Source of the DNA: Prochlorothrix hollandica PCC 9006 = CALU 1027
GTDB lineage: Bacteria > Cyanobacteriota > Cyanobacteriia > Prochlorotrichales > Prochlorotrichaceae
Assembly: GCF_000332315.1 (NCBI RefSeq)
Contig: NZ_KB235941.1
Coordinates: 1,233,609 to 1,281,214, forward strand
DNA length: 47,606 bases
Direction: 5' to 3'
The notes under the pieces were generated by a model. The model saw only the letters and a program-made list of their open reading frames with translations. It made no database searches and was not told where the DNA came from. Shown piece by piece: positions 7,951-16,166 of this stretch (position 1 is the stretch's first letter; each line of letters begins with the position of its first letter). The position numbers and the translations under genes were made by a program.

Positions 7951-8637
7951 TCACTGCACAAAATGGTAAGGGGGCAGCGGTTCACTGAGGAGTAAGTCCC
8001 ACTGCGTTGCTTCCCCCTGCCACTGGTTCACCTGTTTCTGCAAATGGCTCGATCGCCGTTGCCCCACCAGCAGATAAAACCGCTCCTGGCCATCCTGGGC
8101 CTCTCCCTGGCGCATATCGGGATAGATCCGCTGGATTGTGGTTATCAGGGTTTGCAGTTGGGCCTGTTGCTGGTTTTGGCGATCGCCCAAACTTTGGTAT
8201 TGCTGCTTTTTCGCCCGGAAATAATCCCGCCCCTTGAGGGGTTGCTCCGGGGGGGGGCTGGGTTCTAGCACCGGCTCCAGGGGTTTGGGGCTACAGCGCA
8301 GAATATACTCCACTTTGCCCGCTAGAACTTGGAGGCGATCGCCGTAGGTCTGCCGCTGTTGCTGGAGGTGGTTCAACAAGCCCTCGGTGCTGTGGAACTG
8401 GGTCCCAAACTGGAGGGGCAACAGCACGCTTAGTTGAAACAGATCCTGGATGACGCGATCGTGGGCCACCACTGCCCCCACTAGGGCTTGATCATCGTTT
8501 TGGATGCTGTCTAACTTAAAGTCCGGCTCCACCACTGCCCCCAACTCCCCATCCCCCACCCAGGTCAAAGCGCCCTGAATGCCCTGGGGCAAGGACAATG
8601 GTTCCGGGGGGTGTGGCAAAAAGGCAAAGGTATACAT
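7951..8637 (-). CDS. gvpF: Gas vesicle protein GvpF/GvpL family
   Basis: The 228-aa protein begins MYTFAFLPHPPEPLSLPQG and ends with the family hallmark WDLLLSEPLPPYHFV. The middle contains the characteristic AVVAHDRVIQDLF and VLLPLQFGTQF segments. GvpF/L proteins are minor gas-vesicle assembly factors that interact with the GvpA shell protein. Size and motifs fit GvpF. No other gvp gene lies in the window, so this copy is separated from any main cluster. Its ATG is only 6 bp from the end of element A3, so the native promoter and leader have been replaced by, or start within, the element. An insert rich in Pro and Gln (residues about 115-165) lengthens the middle. Confidence 0.9.
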   Translation of the reverse strand: MYTFAFLPHPPEPLSLPQGIQGALTWVGDGELGAVVEPDFKLDSIQNDDQALVGAVVAHDRVIQDLFQLSVLLPLQFGTQFHSTEGLLNHLQQQRQTYGDRLQVLAGKVEYILRCSPKPLEPVLEPSPPPEQPLKGRDYFRAKKQQYQSLGDRQNQQQAQLQTLITTIQRIYPDMRQGEAQDGQERFYLLVGQRRSSHLQKQVNQWQGEATQWDLLLSEPLPPYHFVQ

Positions 8638-8643
8638 GGCAGG

Positions 8644-8886
8644 GTAACTATTCAGGGGGGGACGAAGTTAGTAGGGTTTCAGCTTACTGGGGAACCCTCG
8701 ACCTCGGGTAGGGGTCGCGCCCCCGTGCCGACCCTCTTGGGGACCCACAGCCGGGGCAACCACGGGGGGATTGCCCCTACCCAAATCGGGGAATCTGCCC
8801 AGGTGAAATAGACCCTCTCACATCGCCTCAGGTCTGTTTTCTGAAGCCTGAAACCCTCATTCTCCCGTGACCCCCTGAATAATTAC
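8644..8886. mobile_element. Family A element, copy A3 (243 bp, internal deletion)
   Basis: The ends GTAACTATTCAGGGGG and CCCCCTGAATAATTAC match A1 and A2, with about 40 bp missing internally (the segment after GGGTTTCAGC). The outer 9-mers CATGGCAGG and TTAAAACCC do not match, so no target duplication is visible. This suggests age or recombination between two copies. It sits exactly between the gvpF start and the parB-like stop. Confidence 0.8.
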
Positions 8887-9657
8887 TTAAAACCCTGACC
8901 AAGTATCAATAATTTTAAGCATTGTTTTGTCTCCCAATTTATCGGTACGGCTGACTACATCTGTAAAGGAATCAAAGGGAGATGTCTTACGGGCGTTGAT
9001 GATGTTCTTCGTCAGGTTCTCTAAGGTCTTACCTGGGATTCCAGCTTTCTTTAGGGCTTTAAAGAGATCTACCTCAGAAAGTTGATTAAACATATCTAAA
9101 GGCTTAAGCTTCGAGGACATATGACCTTCGATATTTGCCACCTTATTTTGTAGGTAATCAATATCTTTTTGGTAGGATACTTTGAGATCTCGGATATCTT
9201 GATCATGGCGAGTTTCTAAGTTAGAAATCCTTGCATTTAATAATTGTAAGACATCATTATTTATCGGTGCAGAATTTATCGGTGCAGAATCCGTAAGTGC
9301 AGAATCCGTAAGTGCAGAACCTGTCAGTGCAGAATCCGTCGGTGCCGAAGTCATTGAACCCGACATCAGACGGATTTGTGCGTTGGCAGCTTCAACTTTA
9401 TCTGCTTCAATGACAAACGCATCAACCATTTCAATCTCTGCATTAATTTCACTGGCTCGCATACCGGCATAGTAGCCTTCTTCCCCTGAAATAATCCTAT
9501 AGCTTTCAGGACCAGTAGCTTCCAAAACAAGAGGTTGTAGCAGGGATCCCGTTTCAATCAAGTTGTGAGCCAGATCATCAATACGCTGAACATTAAACTG
9601 AGATCTTGGAGTTGCGCATTCAATGCTTTCAAGATCAACTAGGTAAAATCTAGGCAT
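8887..9657 (-). CDS. ParB-like protein with HhH-like C terminus
   Basis: The 256-aa protein has an N-terminal ParB/Spo0J-type domain (LVDLESIECATPRSQF, LIETGSLLQPLVLEATG, YRIISGEEGYYAGMRA). The canonical GERR motif used for CTP binding in classical ParB reads GEEGYYAG here, so the CTPase function may be altered. Residues about 103-136 form a Ser/Ala-rich linker of five-residue repeats (ALTDS, APINS) coded by 15-bp DNA repeats (about 9263-9350). A coiled coil (about 137-185) and a C-terminal helical domain follow; IINARKTSPFDSFTDVV with LGDKTMLKIIDTW resembles a helix-hairpin-helix, a DNA-binding motif. The ATG overlaps the TAA of the upstream ParA fusion by one base (TAATG), implying translational coupling. 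Low GC and few HIP1 sites suggest transfer. Confidence 0.72.
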   Translation of the reverse strand: MPRFYLVDLESIECATPRSQFNVQRIDDLAHNLIETGSLLQPLVLEATGPESYRIISGEEGYYAGMRASEINAEIEMVDAFVIEADKVEAANAQIRLMSGSMTSAPTDSALTGSALTDSALTDSAPINSAPINNDVLQLLNARISNLETRHDQDIRDLKVSYQKDIDYLQNKVANIEGHMSSKLKPLDMFNQLSEVDLFKALKKAGIPGKTLENLTKNIINARKTSPFDSFTDVVSRTDKLGDKTMLKIIDTWSGF

Positions 9658-11252
9658 TACGAATCTCCAATTTTTTCTAAAACTTCCATAGCTAAATTTC
9701 TGAAATCCTGGGCTGATTTGGATGTTCCATTCTTGTACTTAAAGACCGACTGAGGCTCTGGAATTTGGAGATTTCCAAAAATCTGAATCTCATTGAGACA
9801 ATTAGACAATTCGGAGAGTTCGGAAATGATAGTCTCCATGACGGGCAACTCATAGTTTTCAATGACCCTATCAACTTGACGAGGAAATGTATGCTGTCGG
9901 TATTTGGAGTTGCCAAGAATCTTTGATGGCAAAACTCCTAAGATTTTGATATCACTCTTTCCGATCTCGTTACGCACTGGGTTTATTTCATTATTAATGA
10001 AATCTTTGACATTTTTAAGACCTTGATTAGCAAATGGCTTCATATCAGACGGAATAATTAAGTAGTCCGCAGAAATGAGAGCAACCTCTGCATAAATATC
10101 ACGGGAAGGAGGAGCATCAATGATAACAATATCATAGAGATCACTAACAGCCTCTAGCTTCCTCAGGAGACGAAAGCGACTGGTGGCAAATTTCGTCAAC
10201 TTTTCCTGTTTCTCAATTAAAGTAATATGGGATGGAATCACATCAATTTCTGGCAAGTTAAATCCATCTGATTGACGAACTACATCAGGAATAAAATGAG
10301 TTTTTGACTTTTCCAATAAATGATAAATATTATTGTTGACAAGATTGTCATCTTCTTCAAATTGAAACTTGATCAGTCCTACGGCAAAGGTGGAGTTAGC
10401 CTGGGCATCAACATCCACGAGTAAAACCCGGCGACCCTGGTTAGCGAAGGCCGCTGCTAGGTTTGTGGAAACCGTGGTTTTGCCCACACCCCCTTTGTTG
10501 TGATAAATGGTAATAACTTTCATAGACGGGGAAACGATCTCCTGGTGAGATATTGCTGAAGACACTGGACTAATAACCGTAGTTTTAGGAGCTACGATCG
10601 GCTCCGGATCTAGAAGTCCATCGGACCCAGCCTCAGGTACCTCTACGATCGTTGGCTCCGTTGACTCCGCAGCCTTGGCAGCATCTGGGGAGACCATAGC
10701 AGACAAGGGAGCACCTGCGTTATCTACGGCAGAACTTGATGCAAGCTTTGAGTCTGAGGTCAGGGGGTTGGGTGCCCAGCCCAACCGTTGCCGCATGTGA
10801 TCTCGGCCTATGATCGATCGCAATTCTTCGATGCGATCCTTCACCTCATGACCCGTACAGGAAAACACCAAACGGGTTTGCTGATCACGTCGTTCATAGA
10901 CCCGCACCTCTCGACCATTGGTGAGCAACCCATAGGGTACCCGTAAATTGGCTAGGTACTGGTGCTGTATTTTCGATGCGTGGCGATCGAGACCTTGGTG
11001 GGGAGCCTTAGCCTCAATCACTAAACCGAGGGGTTCCTGATTGCCTAGGGTTCGGGGCAAGACTCGCGCTGCAAAAGCCAGGAAATCTAGCCGAATCTGT
11101 CCACCGATCGCCACTTCCTGATACCACGACCAGCGATCGTACCCCAAAGCAGGCAAGAGGTAACCTACAATAAATTTACTCTCCACCTCGGCCTCATTAC
11201 GACAGAGGGCTGGATCAAAATCTGAAGTTGGCAGAGGGTTCATCAATATCAT
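9657..11252 (-). CDS. HsdR-N-type nuclease domain fused to ParA-like ATPase
   Basis: Residues 10-155 match the type I restriction HsdR N-terminal (PD-(D/E)XK) domain: [20 protein letters not shown], then RLDFLAF with D56 and [10 protein letters not shown] with E80 and K82, all catalytic positions retained, followed by [16 protein letters not shown] Ser/Pro/Ala linker (about 165-242) leads to a ParA/MinD ATPase. It shows the deviant Walker A KGGVGKTT (253-260), [12 protein letters not shown], and the Walker B-like [11 protein letters not shown]. At 531 aa it is about twice a normal ParA. In ParA proteins ATP-dependent DNA binding drives cargo partition; the nuclease-fold domain could cut or bind DNA. 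It is coupled to the ParB-like gene by a one-base overlap. The N-terminal part is GC-richer than the ATPase part (by eye), as if two sources were joined. No SD-like sequence decides between ATGs at 11252 and 11243. Confidence 0.85.
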   Translation of the reverse strand: MILMNPLPTSDFDPALCRNEAEVESKFIVGYLLPALGYDRWSWYQEVAIGGQIRLDFLAFAARVLPRTLGNQEPLGLVIEAKAPHQGLDRHASKIQHQYLANLRVPYGLLTNGREVRVYERRDQQTRLVFSCTGHEVKDRIEELRSIIGRDHMRQRLGWAPNPLTSDSKLASSSAVDNAGAPLSAMVSPDAAKAAESTEPTIVEVPEAGSDGLLDPEPIVAPKTTVISPVSSAISHQEIVSPSMKVITIYHNKGGVGKTTVSTNLAAAFANQGRRVLLVDVDAQANSTFAVGLIKFQFEEDDNLVNNNIYHLLEKSKTHFIPDVVRQSDGFNLPEIDVIPSHITLIEKQEKLTKFATSRFRLLRKLEAVSDLYDIVIIDAPPSRDIYAEVALISADYLIIPSDMKPFANQGLKNVKDFINNEINPVRNEIGKSDIKILGVLPSKILGNSKYRQHTFPRQVDRVIENYELPVMETIISELSELSNCLNEIQIFGNLQIPEPQSVFKYKNGTSKSAQDFRNLAMEVLEKIGDS

Positions 11253-11294
11253 TCAGCATAAATTCAGCTAGCCTTTCAGACAGTTTAACGCCAA

Positions 11295-11578
11295 TACAGC
11301 AACTCTAAATCAGTTGTAAGGATCTCGATCGCCGAAAGCCCTGGTGTGGTCTATGCCCAGAGAGCACACCCCCCACGACCGGGCGCATGTCAGGGTTGGG
11401 GGGGTGCATCGTAGGGGCGAAGCATGGGCGCAGGTATTCTCTGGGTGATCGCCCCAAGTTTTGCCGCCCATGCTTCGCCCGTACCCAAAATGGGGGCGTT
11501 GACCTCCCCTGATTTCAATCCGATCCTGCCCCCCCAATGACGAGATGCGCCCCCCAGGACCCATTGCGGACTGCTGTA
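11295..11578. repeat. Family B repeat, copy B1, interrupted by element C1
   Basis: The left end TACAGCAACTCTAAATCAGT (from 11295) and right end GGACCCATTGCGGACTGCTGTA (to 11578) are the two halves of a diverged family B repeat. About 170 bp of family C sequence separates them. B1 lies between the nuclease-ParA gene and the five-TIR gene. Confidence 0.7.
11381..11552. mobile_element. Family C element, copy C1, inserted in B1
   Basis: The ends GGGCGCATGTC and GAGATGCGCCC are inverted. The flanks CCCACGACC (11372-11380) and CCCAGGACC (11553-11561) match at 8 of 9 positions, consistent with a 9-bp target duplication. Inside, perfect 16-bp arms GGGCGAAGCATGGGCG / CGCCCATGCTTCGCCC (11415-11430, 11465-11480) enclose a 34-bp loop. 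In copy C2 that loop is in the opposite orientation. Confidence 0.7.
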
Positions 11579-11614
11579 GAGCCAGGGCGAAAGCAGAGTT
11601 CAGAGGGTGTAGCC

Positions 11615-14600
11615 CTAGGGGTTCCGGAGGCGCTGGGTGAGTCCGGCCACCCCCAGCCCAGCCAACCCCATCGCCAGCAAAGGCGGCACCCACGGCAACC
11701 AGCCGCCACTGGCCACCAACACCCCATAGCACAGCGCCGTTAGCCCTAGCCCCAATGCCACACCCCCCAACAACCGCTGCCCCAGGGGAGACACCGCCCA
11801 GACCCAGACAGCGGCAAGGCTAGCCCAGAACCCGATCCAGAGACTTTCCCAGCCCCAGTTCCACCACCAGATCAGGGGACGATCGTCCAGCACCGCACTA
11901 ATCAATTGACTCGCTAATTGGCCCTGGACATAAACCCCCGGCAGTTCCCCCAGGGGAGTGGACCAAAAATCACTGGTGGGATCGGCCCGATCGCTGAAGC
12001 CAATCAAGACCAAGCGATCGCGGAATAACGAGTCTAACTGCGCTGCTGTTAGTTCTCCCGTCAAAACTGCCTTGAAGGAAACACGGGGGGCAAAATGGAG
12101 GGGTGCCGAGGGCAGACGGCTATTATCCAGGGAAGGGGACGATCGGAAATTGACCATCATCTGATAACCCTGGAGCAAGTTCATGTCCCGATAACCGCCC
12201 CCCCACACCCACAGAGCAGGCAGCGATCGCGGACCCAGGGTCATGATTTTGGCCAAATAGACCTCTCCCCCCTCCTCGACATAGGGAGACCCATAGCCCT
12301 GGCCCTCAGCTACCAGAAAACGCTGAGCTAACACCAGACTAAAAGCTTGATCCACAGGGCAAAATTGCTCATCAGGCAGCTTCAGCAGATAGTGACGGCG
12401 GATCATCTTTTCCCCATCTTCCGAGAAATCGGAAAAGCCCACCCGCTGAGCCACCGCCACCGCCGGGACTTCTGGGGGGGGACTATAGCCCTCCACCGGT
12501 AACCCCTGCTCGTCAACGGTGCTGCCCTTACAGAGCATGACCAAGTTATCCATGGTTTTGAGGCGATCGGCCACCACAGACTGGGCTTGGAAATCCCGGT
12601 AAAAGTCCAAAGCGAGAACCCTGGGTTCGTGACGGGCCACAGTGTCCAGTAAATCCGCCAAGGCTGCATCGGGAATGGTGCCTAAGCCCGGTTGATAGCG
12701 TCCTGCAATTAACTGACTGCGGAGCCAGCGGGTACTGGCGGCATCCACCTCCACCACCACTAGCCGCTGATCCGGGGGTTCCGAGGGTCGCCACTGCATC
12801 AAGGTATCATAGGCCCGCAACTCAGCCCCCTGGGTCGCCCCCAGTAGTCGGGCCACGATCACCACCACCGTGGCCACCACCGTTGTGCCCACCAGGGATT
12901 TCAGGCTTAAGCGACGATGGGGCAACCGACGACTAGCCGTCAGGTAGGCTTCCTGTAGGGCCGTTGCCTTGGGGCTGCGTTTCTGGGTCTCCTGCAACCA
13001 CTGTAGGGCTTGGCTTAAGTCCTTACCCCGCAGAAGAAAGCCATCATCCCGCCCCGACTGTTCCCATTCATTGGCTTTGACCAGCAAACGGGTATGATTT
13101 TGGATGTAGAGGGGATCACTGGCTAAGAACCGTACTAATTCCCCGAAATTGGAGAGAAAGTCGCTGCCACGACGACGGAAGTCAATCCATTGCACCGTGG
13201 CAATGGCGGGGTGGAGGGATGAGGGGGGAGCCTCCCGATGGAGCACTGCCACAAACCGTTTATTAAGCTGGCTAGCATATTCAATTTCAGCGCTGGCATA
13301 GGGAGATGAGACGGAACTAGGGGAAATTATAAAAAGAAAGTTTTCAGAATTTTCAATCCCTTTATAAATCTCCGTCTGAAAGTCCTTGCCCGTATCAATA
13401 TTTTCCTGATCAAACCAGGTAAACATGCCCTGGATTTGTAGGTTTTCATTTAATTTACGGGCAAAGTCAGCATCCGCACGGGAATAGGAGATGAAAACAT
13501 TAAAGGTTTGGTGGGGGGGTTGTTTGCGGCTTTCGTCCAGAAATTCGGCTTGGGCAGCTACTAAGGAATAGACAGTATTTTGCTTAGCGATCTGATACCA
13601 GCTTTCCATTTGGCGAAGACCATAGCCCCGCAGTAAAATGCTAGGGTTCCGCTGTTGCCGTTGCCACTTTAGGGCTTGGGTCAAGAGCATCTTATGTTGG
13701 TAATGGTAAGGAGCGTTATTCTGAACTTCTTTAATCAGTTTATTGATAGCGATGTCATAACTAGTGCCATTCTCCCATTGACTAAAATCAATGAATTGCA
13801 AAGCCCGAATATCTTCGGGAATATAGGTGAGATCGGTGGAGCTAATTAAAAGGGGAATAATACGTTTTTTGAGGGAATAACCATAGGCCACGACCTGTTG
13901 ACAGTGGGGGGAAGCTACGGCTTGGGGGGAGATCAGAACCACGATGTTATCGGCTTCCTCAATGCCCCGATCGATCTGATTTTGGAACTCTGTGCCCCCT
14001 GCCAAATCGGTTCGGTTGATCCAGACCGTAATGCCTTCCCGCATTAAGCTACAGTGAATTTTCTCCCGGAGATCGCGATCGGTCTCTGCGTAGGCAATAA
14101 AGACCTGGGTCATCAGGTTATTGGCATTTTTCAGACTTTCGCAAATAAATTCACACTGGAGACTCGTTGGCAGGCAGGGGGGTTGGCGATCGGTAAATTG
14201 GGTCTTCAGCCAGCTTTCAGCGGTTTTGAGCTGATCCCCCGTTAATAAATAGCGGGTCTGGCACTGGTGGCGTTGCCAATCCATGGCCCGACAGAGTAAT
14301 TCGGTGTGGTCATGAACATAGTCGCGATCGCGGTCCAGCAGGGCCAGCAACCCCCCAAAGGAAGCCTGATCATCATCCATACCGGGGCGAAAATAAATCC
14401 AGTTAACTTTGCCAATGCTCACCGGCATCTGGGGGAAAACAGAGTGTTTACCGGCGGCGGTGTAGGCCAGCCAATCCTCTGGGGTGCCCTGGGGGTGGCG
14501 CTGTTGCCAAGTGTCATGGCTAATTTCCTCCACATGTAAGAGGGGAATGATGCGCTTATTCCGCGCCACGGCCAACTCAATTTCTTTGGCACAGTAGGGG

Positions 14601-16126
14601 GAATTGACGGAGTGGGGGGAAATAATATAAATAAAGTTGTCGGATTTGTCTAATCCATCATTAATCTGATCCTGAAAATCGACACCGAGGGGGATATCAT
14701 TTTGATCAAACCAAACCCGATAGCCCGCTTGACTGAGGCGATCGTGGAGATCAAAGGCAAAATCTTTACTGTCAGCGCGACCATAGGAAATAAAGGCATC
14801 GAAAAATTTGTTTTTCTCCCGACTCCCCGCCACATAATCATCCTGGGTTAGGATCAGGGGCAATAGATCGGGGGCATGATCAGCAGGTTGCTGCTGTTGG
14901 AGCTGGATCCAATGCTCAGCCACAGCCAACTCATCGGCCCGCAATAATAAACCCTTGGGCCGTTCCCGTTGATCCCAGTGCAGGGCTTTGACTAGGAGGG
15001 TTTTGTGCCAGTAATCATAATCCTGGTGGCGTTTGAGGGTTTGGAGTAAAGTATCCAGAGCTATGGCGTAACTTGCTGGGTCGCTAAAGTTTTGATTGTT
15101 AATAAATTGCAGCGATCGCTGATCCTGGGGAATCTGTTCCAGGGGTACATCAGCCATCAGCATGGGAATAATGCGCTTGTTTAATTGGCGGCCATAGGCC
15201 AGTTCCTGTTGACAGTAGGGGGAGGCCAGGGAATGGGCGGAGAGTAGATACACCAGGGTATCGGCCCGTTCAATGCCTCGGCTAATCTCCTGTTGAAAAT
15301 CAGCCCCGGTGCGAATATTAGCCCGGTTTGTCCAGACGGGCATCCCTTCCCGCAGCAAACTCCAACGTAGCGTCTCGGTAATGTCTATATCCTGTTCGGA
15401 GTGGCAGAGGAAAACACGGGTTGCCCCTCCCTGGGCTTCTGATAAACTGGTGCAAATATACTCGCTGTGGCGATCCGTTGGCTGACAGGGGGCTTGTTCC
15501 GCCGTAAACCGCCGCCCTAGCCATTGCTGGGCTTGGTGTAATGCCTCTCCCTGCAACAGATCACTGGGCTGCTTCTGGTGTTGTGCCCAGTGGTTAGCCT
15601 GCACGAGGAGTTGGGTATGCTGTTGCACATAGTCCCGTTGACGCTCTAAGGTTTGGCTAATGGTGACCAAACTGGACTCGAAATCATCGATGCCCTCCCG
15701 ACAGTTCACCCAGTTAATTTTACCGAGGGCTGGGTGTAAATGAGCCAAGCTCGTGTGCCGCCCTGCTTGACGGTACTGGTGCCAGTCTTGATCCGTCCCC
15801 TCTGGATTACGGGCTTGCCAGGTCTCGCGGCTTATCTCTTCCACATGCATCAGGGGAATAATGCGTTTTTTCAACTGTAATGCCAACTCTAGCTCTAAGG
15901 TGCAATAGGGAGAGTTGACGGAGTGGGGGGAAATAATATAAATGAAATTGTGGGCGGCGGTAATTCCCTGATCAATTTGCTGTTGGTAATCAACCCCTGG
16001 GGGAATATCTTCAAAATCAAACCAAAGACTATAGCCTTGATCCGTCAGGCGATCGTGGATGTGTTGAGCAAATTGCCGACTGTCAGCACGTCCATAGGAA
16101 ATAAAGGCATCCTGCAATGGGTTCAT
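11615..16126 (-). CDS. Five-TIR-domain protein with C-terminal CHASE2 and membrane segments
   Basis: The 1503-aa protein has five TIR domains at about residues 5-125, 235-350, 445-565, 675-790 and 875-990. Domains 1 and 3 share DAFISYGRADS and FIYIISPHSVNSPYC. Domains 2 and 4 share a different type (SLLREGMPVW, SLMREGITVW), so two A-B modules are duplicated before a fifth domain (VFISYSRADADF). The NADase-type glutamate follows SPYC in domains 1, 2 and 3 and is kept in domain 5 (SPYASAEIE). In domain 4 it is valine (SPHCQQVVAYG). Each TIR is followed by a helical linker (HTxLLxxAxxW...LLxG). A membrane helix at about 1080 precedes a CHASE2 domain (AYDTLMQWRPSEPPDQRLVV), probably extracytoplasmic, and the C terminus has two or three more helices (IWWWNWGWESLWIGFW). 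ATG 16126 is preferred over TTG 16177 because homology starts there. Signalling across the membrane to NAD-cleaving TIRs is inference. Confidence 0.9.
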   Translation of the reverse strand: MNPLQDAFISYGRADSRQFAQHIHDRLTDQGYSLWFDFEDIPPGVDYQQQIDQGITAAHNFIYIISPHSVNSPYCTLELELALQLKKRIIPLMHVEEISRETWQARNPEGTDQDWHQYRQAGRHTSLAHLHPALGKINWVNCREGIDDFESSLVTISQTLERQRDYVQQHTQLLVQANHWAQHQKQPSDLLQGEALHQAQQWLGRRFTAEQAPCQPTDRHSEYICTSLSEAQGGATRVFLCHSEQDIDITETLRWSLLREGMPVWTNRANIRTGADFQQEISRGIERADTLVYLLSAHSLASPYCQQELAYGRQLNKRIIPMLMADVPLEQIPQDQRSLQFINNQNFSDPASYAIALDTLLQTLKRHQDYDYWHKTLLVKALHWDQRERPKGLLLRADELAVAEHWIQLQQQQPADHAPDLLPLILTQDDYVAGSREKNKFFDAFISYGRADSKDFAFDLHDRLSQAGYRVWFDQNDIPLGVDFQDQINDGLDKSDNFIYIISPHSVNSPYCAKEIELAVARNKRIIPLLHVEEISHDTWQQRHPQGTPEDWLAYTAAGKHSVFPQMPVSIGKVNWIYFRPGMDDDQASFGGLLALLDRDRDYVHDHTELLCRAMDWQRHQCQTRYLLTGDQLKTAESWLKTQFTDRQPPCLPTSLQCEFICESLKNANNLMTQVFIAYAETDRDLREKIHCSLMREGITVWINRTDLAGGTEFQNQIDRGIEEADNIVVLISPQAVASPHCQQVVAYGYSLKKRIIPLLISSTDLTYIPEDIRALQFIDFSQWENGTSYDIAINKLIKEVQNNAPYHYQHKMLLTQALKWQRQQRNPSILLRGYGLRQMESWYQIAKQNTVYSLVAAQAEFLDESRKQPPHQTFNVFISYSRADADFARKLNENLQIQGMFTWFDQENIDTGKDFQTEIYKGIENSENFLFIISPSSVSSPYASAEIEYASQLNKRFVAVLHREAPPSSLHPAIATVQWIDFRRRGSDFLSNFGELVRFLASDPLYIQNHTRLLVKANEWEQSGRDDGFLLRGKDLSQALQWLQETQKRSPKATALQEAYLTASRRLPHRRLSLKSLVGTTVVATVVVIVARLLGATQGAELRAYDTLMQWRPSEPPDQRLVVVEVDAASTRWLRSQLIAGRYQPGLGTIPDAALADLLDTVARHEPRVLALDFYRDFQAQSVVADRLKTMDNLVMLCKGSTVDEQGLPVEGYSPPPEVPAVAVAQRVGFSDFSEDGEKMIRRHYLLKLPDEQFCPVDQAFSLVLAQRFLVAEGQGYGSPYVEEGGEVYLAKIMTLGPRSLPALWVWGGGYRDMNLLQGYQMMVNFRSSPSLDNSRLPSAPLHFAPRVSFKAVLTGELTAAQLDSLFRDRLVLIGFSDRADPTSDFWSTPLGELPGVYVQGQLASQLISAVLDDRPLIWWWNWGWESLWIGFWASLAAVWVWAVSPLGQRLLGGVALGLGLTALCYGVLVASGGWLPWVPPLLAMGLAGLGVAGLTQRLRNP

Positions 16127-16130
16127 GGCG

Positions 16131-16166
16131 AAGTTCCGAAGCAAAGTTCCGAAGCAAAGTTCCGAA
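16131..16166. repeat. 13-bp direct repeats at the start of the five-TIR gene
   Basis: The unit AAGTTCCGAAGCA occurs at 16131-16143 and 16144-16156, with a partial copy at 16157-16166. It lies just upstream of the chosen ATG on the minus strand. If the TTG at 16177 is used, the repeats are translated. Confidence 0.75.

Noticed and set aside
9657-11252. Type I restriction enzyme HsdR
   Set aside because: Only the N-terminal nuclease domain is present; the helicase motor is replaced by a ParA ATPase and no hsdM or hsdS lies nearby.
8887-11252. Integrated plasmid partition locus with origin
   Set aside because: No replication protein, toxin-antitoxin pair or parS-like iteron array is visible next to the pair; chromosomal genes flank it on both sides.
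11310-11732. Minus-strand frame of 140 aa downstream of the five-TIR gene
   Set aside because: It reads through repeats B1 and C1 and overlaps the TIR gene end in another frame.
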